Assembly: GCA_937930265.1 (NCBI GenBank)
Contig: CALGLI010000120.1
Span: 1 to 5,965 of the forward strand
Reading direction: 5' to 3'
Origin: an uncultured Veillonella sp.
GTDB lineage: Bacteria; Bacillota; Negativicutes; Veillonellales; Veillonellaceae
Length of the DNA: 5,965 nt
Shown here: positions 1 through 5,931 of the stretch, in pieces
Numbering within the stretch: position 1 is the first letter of the stretch
How the letters are laid out: the number at the start of each line of letters is the position of its first letter
The notes under the pieces: generated by a model
What the model saw: only the letters and a program-made list of their open reading frames with translations
Databases searched by the model: none
What the model was told of the DNA's origin: nothing
Position numbers and translations under genes: made by a program

Positions 1-293
1 AAAATGTATGTGTAAACTGCCGGATCTCCTTGTCGGAGGGCACAAACTACGAGTTGTTTAATACCAATAAAACCTGTCCCATATGTAAAGGAAAAATGTA
101 CTTTGTAAACGAAAAGTTCAAGGCTCCTAAAAAATCTAATGACAAAGAATGGAAAATCATCGAGTATTTGTTGTTGAGTGGTTATGATTTTAGAAATCCC
201 ATTTATGGGGCTGAAAGGTATATGTATTTTGAGTTCCCTAAGAACCTGCAAGAGGCAGAAGAGTTTATCCGAGAAATGAGGAATTTAGATTAA
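1..293 (+). CDS. Small CxxC-pair (zinc-ribbon-like) protein, 5' end missing
   Basis: The reading frame is open from the left edge of the window (first full codon at base 3) to the TAA at 291-293, so at least 96 C-terminal residues are present and the true start lies outside. Two CxxC pairs are visible: CVNC (bases 9-20) and CPIC (bases 75-86), separated by 18 residues. This is the pattern of a zinc ribbon that binds one metal through four cysteines. The rest is charged and aromatic and ends in a probable amphipathic helix (LQEAEEFIREMRNL). A TTG at base 30 could be called as a start, but it has no convincing ribosome binding site and would remove the first CxxC pair, so I read this as a truncated gene. 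I do not recognise the family. The methyltransferase gene starts 15 bases downstream, so the two are probably co-transcribed. The presence of a CDS is fairly sure; the function is unknown. Confidence 0.7.
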   Translation, partial: NVCVNCRISLSEGTNYELFNTNKTCPICKGKMYFVNEKFKAPKKSNDKEWKIIEYLLLSGYDFRNPIYGAERYMYFEFPKNLQEAEEFIREMRNLD

Positions 294-308
294 GTCAGGA
301 GGTTTCGT

Positions 309-1139
309 ATGGCACCGCAAGTTACAGATTTTTCGTTTTGGAATGAAATGTGGAAACAAAGTTATTATGATCGTGAGAAAGGGATTCGGGCGAATCCATT
401 ATTAGAGTATTGGGACAAGCGGGCCAATGATTTTTCTCTTATGCGTAAAAGCAATGACTACGACTTTGGACGGAAGGTATATGCTGCTTTAAGTAGTGTC
501 TTAACACCTGATTCTAGTATGTTAGACATAGGTGCTGGTCCTGGTTCATTTACCATTCCCTTTGCGCAACATATTAAATCTGTTACTGCTATTGAGCCGT
601 CAAAGGGCATGGTGGCAGTCCTTAAAGAAAATGCCAAAGAATTAAATGTTGAGAATATTAACATCATTGAAGAATTGGTGCAGGACTTACCTCAAGACGG
701 CTCTCCAGATTTTCGATTTGATCTGGTAGCCATATCTCTTGTGCTTTGGATGTTCCCTGATGTGTGGCCTCGGCTTTTACAAATGGAACAATACTCTAAA
801 GGCTATTGTGCAATCGTAGCTGGCATTCCCGATTGGAAGAATCCTCGGGAAGCTAGCAAATCTGATGTACAGGAGTTTCAAATTCTGTATAATATGTTAC
901 TTTCACAAGGGCGCTCACCTAATGTAAGCATCATTGATTATAGATGTGAACGTACTGTAGAAGATGAAATCGAGTGCCGAAAGATCATATATGAGCAGTA
1001 CTATGGAGATTTAACGCCAACAGCAGAGGAACAAATCAAGAAAGAAATCATAGCCAAATCTAAGGACAATAAATGTTTGATTTCCTCTCGCTCTGCTATA
1101 ATCTGGTGGAATCCTAAGGAAGTTGTGTCACACACCTAG
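309..1139 (+). CDS. Class I SAM-dependent methyltransferase, substrate unknown
   Basis: This 276-residue cytoplasmic protein probably transfers a methyl group from S-adenosylmethionine to an unknown acceptor. Motif I, the glycine-rich SAM loop, is LDIGAGPGS at residues 72-80. An acidic residue ending strand 2 follows (AIEPS, Glu96), which normally holds the SAM ribose hydroxyls. FDLVAISLVLWMF (from about residue 137) fits strand 4 and the motif after it. The N-terminal region of about 60 residues (FWNEMW..., then YWDKRANDFS at 34-43) resembles a group of small-molecule methyltransferases of anaerobes; this resemblance is from memory. There is no target-recognition domain of the DNA or rRNA type, so a small-molecule or protein acceptor is more likely, though that is inference. 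The ATG is supported by AGGAGG at 297-302, six bases upstream. It lies between the CxxC protein and a GNAT gene in what looks like one operon. Confidence 0.85.
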   Translation: MAPQVTDFSFWNEMWKQSYYDREKGIRANPLLEYWDKRANDFSLMRKSNDYDFGRKVYAALSSVLTPDSSMLDIGAGPGSFTIPFAQHIKSVTAIEPSKGMVAVLKENAKELNVENINIIEELVQDLPQDGSPDFRFDLVAISLVLWMFPDVWPRLLQMEQYSKGYCAIVAGIPDWKNPREASKSDVQEFQILYNMLLSQGRSPNVSIIDYRCERTVEDEIECRKIIYEQYYGDLTPTAEEQIKKEIIAKSKDNKCLISSRSAIIWWNPKEVVSHT

Positions 1140-1162
1140 GATATAGTCGGTAAATTGATTAG

Positions 1163-1170
1163 AAAAGGGA
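1163..1170 (+). promoter_or_regulatory. Ribosome binding site deciding the GNAT start at 1176
   Basis: The run AAAAGGGA ends five bases before the ATG at 1176 and has the right spacing for a Shine-Dalgarno site. The in-frame TTG at 1155 lies upstream of this site and has no comparable purine run before it. The ATG is therefore the better start. Confidence 0.6.
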
Positions 1171-1175
1171 ATAGC

Positions 1176-1619
1176 ATGATTAATATCGTTAAGGGCGATA
1201 GGGCGATTACCTATACCGAAGAAAAAAGCTTTACCCATCAACAAGTAGCTGATTTATTCTTATCCGTCCGTTGGGTAGTAGGTAAATATCCTGATCGATT
1301 ACATAAGGCTCTTATGAATTCATCGCGCGTGATTTCTGCTTGGGATGGAGATCGCTTAATAGGTCTTATTCGCGTCATGGATGATAGCGAACTTGTGTGC
1401 TTCATCAATTATGTGCTGGTTCATCCTGATTATCATGGCCGAGGTATTGCTGGTCATTTGCTAGAAATGGTGAAAGACGCTTACAAGTCTTACTTGTATA
1501 TCAATGTTATGATTGGTGAAAGCAAGAATGCACCATTTTACGAGAAACATGGATTTAAGGTAAAAGAGAATTCCTTACCAATGCAATATCGTAATGTACC
1601 TAAATATACAAAAAGATAA
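1176..1619 (+). CDS. GNAT family N-acetyltransferase
   Basis: This predicted 147-residue single-domain acetyltransferase would move an acetyl group from acetyl-CoA to an amine; the acceptor is unknown. The acetyl-CoA pyrophosphate loop (motif A, R/Q-x-x-G-x-G/A) is seen as VHPDYHGRGIAGHLL, with HGRGIAG at residues 87-93. The C-terminal motif FYEKHGF lies at 121-127. Two further stretches, VVGKYPDRL (34-42) and SAWDGDRLIGLIRVMDD (54-70), are typical of a common compact GNAT subgroup in Firmicutes, as I recall it; that subgroup is mostly uncharacterised. The start is placed at ATG 1176 because of the ribosome binding site just before it; a TTG at 1155 would add seven residues. The gap from the methyltransferase stop is 36 bases with no terminator, so co-transcription is likely. 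The hairpin at 1666-1701 follows. Confidence 0.85.
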   Translation: MINIVKGDRAITYTEEKSFTHQQVADLFLSVRWVVGKYPDRLHKALMNSSRVISAWDGDRLIGLIRVMDDSELVCFINYVLVHPDYHGRGIAGHLLEMVKDAYKSYLYINVMIGESKNAPFYEKHGFKVKENSLPMQYRNVPKYTKR

Positions 1620-1665
1620 TTAGTCGGATAATCTGTATAGCAAGTAGGTGGGCAAATTGTTAATA

Positions 1666-1701
1666 AAAGGCTACACGTACATAGAGTTACGTGTAGCCTT
1701 T
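1666..1701 (+). terminator. Perfect 14-bp hairpin, probable terminator of block 1
   Basis: The arms at 1666-1679 and 1688-1701 are exact reverse complements and enclose an 8-base loop. The 5' arm begins with an A run and the 3' arm ends in TTT followed by GTT, so the U tract is short and broken. The A-rich left flank would act as a U tract for transcription from the other strand, so the element could work in both directions. It lies between the stop at 1619 and the next gene. The hairpin itself is certain; efficient termination is less so. Confidence 0.7.
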
Positions 1702-1744
1702 GTTATGTAAACGGTATATACTAAAACCAATATGTAGATATGAT

Positions 1745-1748
1745 GGAG
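1745..1748 (+). promoter_or_regulatory. Ribosome binding site deciding the GNAT start at 1755
   Basis: GGAG lies six bases before the ATG at 1755. Two tandem in-frame ATGs at 1740 and 1743 have no purine-rich site upstream (the preceding bases are CCAATATGTAGAT). The 1755 start is therefore favoured, which removes five residues from the longest possible frame. Confidence 0.55.
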
Positions 1749-1754
1749 AAGAAT

Positions 1755-2243
1755 ATGGATATATTAATACGAAAAGCGACAACTGCTGATTTAGATTTAG
1801 TAACACATATAGAAGCAACTTGTTTCCCTCCTGCTGAGGCGGCGCCTCGTGAGGCTTTTAAGGAGCGATTAGACCATTATGCAGGTCAGTTTTTAATTGC
1901 CTTTGACGGCGATACACCTATTGGTTTTATCGATGGTTTTGTAACGGATGATGAAGTCTTGACGGATGAGATGTTCGCCGATGCTTCGCTGCATAATCCC
2001 CATGGCGCATGGCAGATGATATTTGGTCTAAATACGATGCCAGAATATCGAAATCGCGGTGTAGGTGGTCAGTTAATAGAGGCCTTTATCGATCTTGCGA
2101 GAGAGAAAAAACGTAAAGGTGTTATTTTAACCTGTAAGGAAGAAAAGATTCCCTATTACGCCAAGTTTGGTTTTCTAAATGAAGGTGAATCAGAGTCTGA
2201 TCACGGTGGTGCTAAATGGTATCAGATGCGTGTTGAGTTTTAG
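1755..2243 (+). CDS. GNAT N-acetyltransferase, arylalkylamine N-acetyltransferase-like
   Basis: This predicted 162-residue cytoplasmic acetyltransferase begins MDILIRKAT when read from ATG 1755. Motif A, which holds acetyl-CoA, is RNRGVGGQL at residues 99-107, and YYAKFGF follows at 134-140. Several stretches match, from memory, the bacterial relatives of serotonin/arylalkylamine N-acetyltransferase: ATCFPPAEAAPREAFKERL (21-39), the loop before MIFGLNTMPEYR, and the C-terminal ESESDHGGAKWYQM (145-158). The bacterial members have no agreed substrate; amines or polyamines are guesses. The gene appears to be transcribed alone: the hairpin at 1666-1701 precedes it and a strong terminator at 2327-2370 follows. 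I see no convincing promoter directly upstream, so read-through from block 1 is possible. Its sequence is clearly different from the other GNAT in this window, so the two are not recent duplicates. Confidence 0.85.
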   Translation: MDILIRKATTADLDLVTHIEATCFPPAEAAPREAFKERLDHYAGQFLIAFDGDTPIGFIDGFVTDDEVLTDEMFADASLHNPHGAWQMIFGLNTMPEYRNRGVGGQLIEAFIDLAREKKRKGVILTCKEEKIPYYAKFGFLNEGESESDHGGAKWYQMRVEF

Positions 2244-2326
2244 CGTCTTTGTTAGTCAATATAGTTATTAATAGATAAAAATAAATTATAGAATTTAACG
2301 GACATTCCTACAGATTGTCCTAATGA

Positions 2327-2370
2327 GAAGCTAAAACTCCGCTTAGTGGTTGAGTTTTGGCTTCTTTTTT
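2327..2370 (+). terminator. Strong intrinsic terminator after the second GNAT gene
   Basis: The arms at 2327-2339 (GAAGCTAAAACTC) and 2352-2364 (GAGTTTTGGCTTC) form a 13-bp stem with one G-U wobble around a 12-base loop. Six T residues follow at 2365-2370. It lies 83 bases after the stop codon at 2243 and before the promoter at 2419, so it separates the GNAT unit from the riboswitch operon. Confidence 0.85.
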
Positions 2371-2418
2371 GCTAAAAAGTGTAGATTTTACAAGGATAGA
2401 TGTACCCCTATACGTTTA

Positions 2419-2447
2419 TTGACACTGTATATAGCGCATGCTACGAT
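2419..2447 (+). promoter_or_regulatory. Sigma-70-type promoter of the riboswitch-transporter operon
   Basis: A perfect -35 box TTGACA (2419-2424) is followed, after 17 bases, by TACGAT (2442-2447), which matches four of six bases of the -10 consensus. Transcription would begin near 2454, just before the first strand of the riboswitch. The preceding stretch 2371-2418 shows nothing else I can identify. Position, spacing and the element downstream agree well. Confidence 0.7.
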
Positions 2448-2463
2448 GAGAAAAATCACATAT

Positions 2464-2653
2464 GATTGGATTAGGTGTCTATTGACTTAATAGAGAATTT
2501 GGTACAAGCCAAAGCGGTCACGCCACTGTAGCAGCGAGGTACTTTGCATAGAGGATGTATGTCATCCTTGGTCACTGAGATAATATCTTGGGAAGGCGCA
2601 AAGTAACGTTAAACTGGAGCCAGGAGAACTGCCTAATTAACAATTGCCAATTG
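2464..2653 (+). ncRNA. Cobalamin riboswitch aptamer, class-I-like
   Basis: This leader RNA should bind a cobalamin and control the importer operon downstream. Core elements appear in the expected order. The closing stem P2 pairs ATTAGG (2470-2475) with CCTAAT (2632-2637). The P3 hairpin is 2479-2483 with 2489-2493. GAATTTGGTACAAGCC (2495-2510) holds a short stem, TTTGG (2498-2502) with CCAAA (2509-2513). The conserved GCGGTCACGCCACTGT ends at 2529. A stem TACTTTGC (2540-2547) with GCAAAGTA (2598-2605) encloses two small hairpins, including AGGATG/CATCCT (2552-2568), and the conserved CACTG...TGGGAAGGC (2573-2597). The B12 box is AGCCAGGAGAACTGCC (2618-2633), one base off the usual consensus. 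The peripheral stems resemble the E. coli btuB leader, which points to the adenosylcobalamin-selective class; that is inference. A possible P1 pairs 2464-2469 with 2647-2652. The exact 3' limit is uncertain. Confidence 0.93.
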
Positions 2654-2770
2654 ACCTGCGAGTGACGGGGATGGGGATTTGTATAATTGGATTTTATACC
2701 GGAGTGTGTAGGTAAAAATTCATTCTACATAGTAGCTTATTAGGCGTGGTGTATAGTCTAGTTGAGAGTA
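2654..2770 (+). promoter_or_regulatory. Switch region between aptamer and terminator
   Basis: These bases link the aptamer to the terminator and should hold the alternative pairings that make the decision. ACGGG at 2665-2669 is complementary to CCCGT at 2774-2778 in the 5' arm of the terminator and could form part of an antiterminator. AATTGG at 2685-2690 is complementary to CCAATT at 2647-2652, which could also pair with 2464-2469 as P1. Small local hairpins are possible at 2681-2699 and 2707-2729. No gene is evident here. The pairings are seen in the sequence; their role is inferred. Confidence 0.4.
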
Positions 2771-2771
2771 C

Positions 2772-2808
2772 AGCCCGTTTCCTCTACGTGGGGGAAACGG
2801 GCTTTTTT
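2772..2808 (+). terminator. Riboswitch-controlled intrinsic terminator (attenuator)
   Basis: AGCCCGTTTCC (2772-2782) pairs exactly with GGAAACGGGCT (2793-2803). Two further pairs (one G-U) extend the stem inward and leave a 6-base loop. A run of six T residues ends at 2808. It stands after the aptamer and 43 bases before the first structural gene, the usual place for transcriptional attenuation. If cobalamin binding favours it, transcripts would stop after about 355 bases. The ribosome binding site of the next gene (GAGGT at 2841-2845) lies beyond the hairpin, so control by termination is more likely than by hiding the start site. Confidence 0.85.
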
Positions 2809-2851
2809 GTATGTAGTAATAGTTTGTTAGTTAGAGTAGTGAGGTAGTTTT

Positions 2852-4024
2852 ATGATTAAGAAAAAGAGTTTTATGGCCTATATAGCCACAGTGTTCATCC
2901 TAATTGTTAGTATGCTTATCGCTGCATGTGGAGGTCCAAGTGAAACGAAAAAAGATGCGGCCCAAAATGGCAAGCCTATCGAAATTACGGACGTAACCGG
3001 TCGTACAGTGACACTTAAAAAGCCCGCAGAACGCGTTGTTTTACAATGGAGTGGTTCAGGCGGTCCATTCTTTACGATTTCTGCACTTATGGGCAAAGAT
3101 ACGCCGAAGGTTATCGCCGGTATGGATACATCTTTGCAGCAGTATAGAGCAGATATGTGGAAACACTTTACTACGGAAATGCCTGAGTTAGCTAAGATTC
3201 CAGAAGTGGGAACAGTAGGGGATAAAAACTTTAATGTAGAGCAAGTTGTTGCATTGCATCCAGATGTTATTTTTATTCCTGTTGATTTAAAAAATCAATA
3301 TGAATCTGATGCTAAGCAAAAATTAGATGAGGCAGGTGTACAAACTATTTACATCGACTACCATGCAGAAAATCTCGAAAAACATCAGAAATCTATCGAA
3401 GCTATTGGTAAAGCTTTAGGTAAGGAAGAACGTGCAGCAGAAATTAGTAAATTCTATACGGATCATGTAACAAAGGTTCTTGATCGTGTAAAAACTATTA
3501 ATAAACCAAAACCAACTGTGTATCTTGAAGTTGGTATGAAAGGACCTGAGGAGTTCGGCAATTCCTTTAGTGGTAATTACTCATGGGGGGCGTTGGCTAC
3601 ATTGTGTGGTGCCGATGTAATTACAAAAGATATCATTAAGCGATCTTCTCCTGTTAATCCAGAGTTCGTTTTAGAAAAGAATCCAGATATTATTATGATT
3701 ATGGGTTCTTACTGGCCTAAAAACCCAACATCCATGCGTTTAGGTTTTGAAGCAAACGAAGCACAATCTCAAGAGTTGTTGAAAGCTTTTACCACAGAAC
3801 GTCAAGGTTGGAGTGATTTAAAAGCCGTTGAAAATAAAGATGTATATTCCATTCATCATGGCCTTCCACGTGAAGTATATGATGCGGCGGTATTTGAATA
3901 TTTAGCCAAAACTTTCTATCCTGAAGAGTTTAAAGATGTTGATCCAGAAGCTACGCTTAAGGAATTCTATGATAAATTCCTTCCCTACTCTTATAGTGGA
4001 ATCTGGTTTATGCATATGAACTAA
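2852..4024 (+). CDS. ABC importer substrate-binding lipoprotein (FecB/BtuF type), probably for corrinoids
   Basis: This 390-residue protein should capture the ligand outside the cytoplasmic membrane and deliver it to the permease encoded next. The N-terminus has lysines (MIKKK), a hydrophobic stretch (about 9-25) and a lipobox ending IAAC, so signal peptidase II would cut before Cys26 and leave a lipid anchor. The mature part opens with ITDVTGRTVTLKKPAERVV (45-63), the usual start of the type III (FecB/BtuF-like) periplasmic-binding fold. VVALHPDVIFIP and later NPDIIMIMGSYW are the typical strands of the two lobes, and EKHQKSIEAIGKALGKEERAAEI leads into the long linking helix. At 390 residues it is clearly longer than E. 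coli BtuF (about 266), which suggests a different subgroup. The start has GAGGT at 2841-2845, six bases upstream. The family alone fits iron-siderophore, haem or cobalamin uptake; the riboswitch upstream favours a corrinoid. Confidence 0.88.
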   Translation: MIKKKSFMAYIATVFILIVSMLIAACGGPSETKKDAAQNGKPIEITDVTGRTVTLKKPAERVVLQWSGSGGPFFTISALMGKDTPKVIAGMDTSLQQYRADMWKHFTTEMPELAKIPEVGTVGDKNFNVEQVVALHPDVIFIPVDLKNQYESDAKQKLDEAGVQTIYIDYHAENLEKHQKSIEAIGKALGKEERAAEISKFYTDHVTKVLDRVKTINKPKPTVYLEVGMKGPEEFGNSFSGNYSWGALATLCGADVITKDIIKRSSPVNPEFVLEKNPDIIMIMGSYWPKNPTSMRLGFEANEAQSQELLKAFTTERQGWSDLKAVENKDVYSIHHGLPREVYDAAVFEYLAKTFYPEEFKDVDPEATLKEFYDKFLPYSYSGIWFMHMN

Positions 4025-4040
4025 AAAGGAGTTTTTCGTA

Positions 4041-5090
4041 GTGATAGAAACTAACAATCAGTACGATTATAAGAAACAGAGCTATAAAAAGCTCATGTTT
4101 ATTATTATCGGTCTGATCATTTGCGTGGTAAGTTTTGTTACCGATATTATTGTAGGTCCTGCATCACTTACGTTGAGTGATGTCTGGCTCGCATTAACAG
4201 ATCCATCCGAGGTTTCCAAAAATGCCTATGTCATCATTTGGTCCATTCGCCTTCCGACGGCCATTATGGCATTACTGGTAGGCGCCTCCTTGGGCATTGC
4301 TGGTGCTGGCATGCAGACTATACTTGATAACCCGTTATCTAGCCCGTATACACTTGGTATATCGGCAGGGGCTGGCTTCGGTGCTTCTCTCATGGTAGTT
4401 GTAGGTGCTAGTGCATTAGAGTTTTTAGGTGTCTTTATGGTTCCATTCGGCGCCTTCGTATTTGCTAGCTTGACGAGCTTCTTTATCTATTCCATCAATA
4501 AGATTAAGAATTTCTCTTCTGAAACGATGATACTCGCTGGTATCGGCATGATGTTCTTGTTCCAAGCGCTTCAATCCTTGATGCAATATATGGCATCTCC
4601 TGAGGCTCTTCAAAACATCGTATTCTGGACGATGGGTAGCTTAGCGAAAGCAAACTGGATTAATATCTCCATCGTTCTCATCGTGCTAGTTATCATGCTT
4701 CCACTCATGATGCGTGAATCTTGGCGTTTAACGGCTTTAAAATTAGGCGATGAAAAGGCCTCTGGTTTAGGTGTTGATGTTGAAAGCTTGCGCGTAAAAG
4801 TATTTGCTTTCATTTCCATCATCACTGCTGTAGCCGTTTCCTTTGTTGGAACTATTGGTTTTATCGGTATTGTAGGTCCACATATTGCACGTATGCTCGT
4901 AGGTGAGGATCAACGGTATTTCTTGCCTCTATCTGCAGTGTGTGGCATGGCGATTTTGTCTCTCGCATCTATTGCTAGTAAAATGCTCGTTCCTGGGGCG
5001 ATGTTCCCAATCGGTATTGTGACAGCAATCATTGGTGTACCTTTCTTCTTCTCGTTGGTATTAACTAGGAAAAGGAGCTATTTCAAATGA
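4041..5090 (+). CDS. ABC importer permease, FecCD/BtuC family
   Basis: This 349-residue integral membrane protein should act as a homodimer forming the translocation channel of a type II ABC importer. About ten hydrophobic segments are visible, the first at roughly 18-38 after a charged cytoplasmic N-terminus. Family landmarks are IRLPTAIMALLVGASLGIAGAGMQ (69-92), followed by DNPLSSPYTLGISAGAGFGA. The cytoplasmic coupling region facing the ATPase is seen at LGDEKASGLGVD (about 235-246), and GFIGIVGPHIAR lies at about 272-283. The length is normal for BtuC/FhuB-half proteins. The start is GTG, supported by GGAG at 4028-4031, and begins 16 bases after the preceding stop codon. The stop overlaps the start of the ATPase gene by four bases (ATGA), a sign of translational coupling. 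A single permease gene fits a homodimer. The substrate is inferred from the riboswitch, not from this sequence. Confidence 0.92.
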   Translation: MIETNNQYDYKKQSYKKLMFIIIGLIICVVSFVTDIIVGPASLTLSDVWLALTDPSEVSKNAYVIIWSIRLPTAIMALLVGASLGIAGAGMQTILDNPLSSPYTLGISAGAGFGASLMVVVGASALEFLGVFMVPFGAFVFASLTSFFIYSINKIKNFSSETMILAGIGMMFLFQALQSLMQYMASPEALQNIVFWTMGSLAKANWINISIVLIVLVIMLPLMMRESWRLTALKLGDEKASGLGVDVESLRVKVFAFISIITAVAVSFVGTIGFIGIVGPHIARMLVGEDQRYFLPLSAVCGMAILSLASIASKMLVPGAMFPIGIVTAIIGVPFFFSLVLTRKRSYFK

Positions 5091-5887
5091 TTGAAGTTCA
5101 TAATTTAACCTTTGGCTATTCCTCTACGGAAGACGGACAAATCTTAAAGGGCGTTGATTTTGCTGCGAAAACAGGAAAGTTGACGGTTCTTATCGGTACT
5201 AATGGTGCTGGTAAATCTACACTGTTAAAAACAATTATGGGTATCTTGAACGGCAAGGGCGACATTACCATCAATGGTAAATCTGTAGCTGAATATTCTA
5301 CAAAGGATTTCAGTAGTACAGTGAGCTATTTGTCTCAAGATAATGACTGTAGAGTCAATTTGACTGTTTTTGAAGTCGTTATGTTAGGGCGCATGGGATC
5401 CATGTCCTTCCGTGTTAGTGATGAGGACATTGCAGCTACGCAAGAGGTGTTGGAACGGTTGAACTTGCAACGCTTTGCATCGCGTAGCATTATGGAGCTC
5501 AGCGGTGGTCAACGCCAACTTGTGTTCATGGCGCAGGCCCTAGTAAAAGAACCTAAAATCTTAATTCTTGACGAACCGACGAGTGCTCTAGATTTGCACA
5601 AGCAATTTGACTTGTTAACATTGCTAAAAAATCTGACTCAAGAAAATGATTTTACAACACTTGTAACATTGCATCATCTTGATTTGGCGGCTATGTTCGC
5701 AGATGAAATCATCGTGCTCAAAGAGGGTAGAGTATACGCTCAAGGCGCACCGAAAGACATCTTTACAGAAGCCATGATGGAAGATGTATACCGTGTTAAA
5801 ACTAAAATCTATATGGACGATAAAGGTATGCCTCATGTCATTCCATTAGAAGCTATTAACAGATCAACGCATCAGTTCAATAAATAA
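5087..5887 (+). CDS. ABC importer ATPase, FecE/BtuD type
   Basis: This 266-residue cytoplasmic subunit should dimerise on the permease and power import by ATP hydrolysis. All nucleotide-binding motifs are intact: Walker A GTNGAGKST (37-45), Q-loop Gln84 in YLSQD, signature LSGGQ (138-142), Walker B ILILDEP (158-164) with the catalytic Glu163, D-loop SALD (166-169), and the switch histidine in TLHHLDLA (His196). In relatives the residue after the switch histidine is usually Asp (LHDLNLA); here it is a second His. The motif VFEVVMLGR (94-102) is typical of the siderophore/cobalamin ATPase group. The length is normal. The start has AGGAG at 5073-5077 inside the permease gene and overlaps its stop. 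The gene ends the operon, and the terminator hairpin begins at its stop codon. Confidence 0.93.
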   Translation: MIEVHNLTFGYSSTEDGQILKGVDFAAKTGKLTVLIGTNGAGKSTLLKTIMGILNGKGDITINGKSVAEYSTKDFSSTVSYLSQDNDCRVNLTVFEVVMLGRMGSMSFRVSDEDIAATQEVLERLNLQRFASRSIMELSGGQRQLVFMAQALVKEPKILILDEPTSALDLHKQFDLLTLLKNLTQENDFTTLVTLHHLDLAAMFADEIIVLKEGRVYAQGAPKDIFTEAMMEDVYRVKTKIYMDDKGMPHVIPLEAINRSTHQFNK

Positions 5888-5931
5888 AATAAGCTGAAAT
5901 CTTTGCAGAGCATTGATTTCAGCTTATTTTT
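5886..5931 (+). terminator. Intrinsic terminator of the importer operon
   Basis: The arms at 5886-5901 and 5915-5930 are exact reverse complements over 16 bases and enclose a 13-base loop. The 3' arm runs into TTTTT (5927-5931). The hairpin starts within the TAA stop codon of the ATPase gene. The A-rich left arm gives it partial two-way character. The remaining bases to 5965 show no feature. Confidence 0.85.

Noticed and set aside
1717..1722. TATACT resembling a -10 box just before the second GNAT gene.
   Set aside because: No -35-like sequence lies 15-19 bases upstream; that position falls inside the terminator arm. Too weak to list.
1176..2243. The two GNAT genes as a tandem duplication.
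   Set aside because: Apart from the shared acetyl-CoA loop and the FGF/HGF end motif they have different sequence signatures and belong to different subgroups.
2300..2320. Dyad GGACA...TGTCC between the GNAT stop and its terminator, a possible operator.
   Set aside because: Five-base arms with an 11-base gap, placed after a gene and well upstream of the next promoter. Easily chance.
2641..2653. Inverted repeat CAATTGCCAATTG.
   Set aside because: It fits part of the 3' end of the riboswitch (a P13-like hairpin or P1 partner), so I did not list it as an independent element.
2671..2715. A 14-codon open frame (ATG at 2671, TAA at 2713) within the leader, a possible leader peptide.
   Set aside because: It has no ribosome binding site at proper spacing, lies in the riboswitch switch region, and an open frame of this size is expected by chance.
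2878..3096. Reverse-strand open frame inside the binding-protein gene, with similar ones inside the methyltransferase, permease and ATPase genes.
   Set aside because: Each lies wholly or almost wholly opposite a well-supported gene, has no ribosome binding site I can see, and encodes nothing recognisable.
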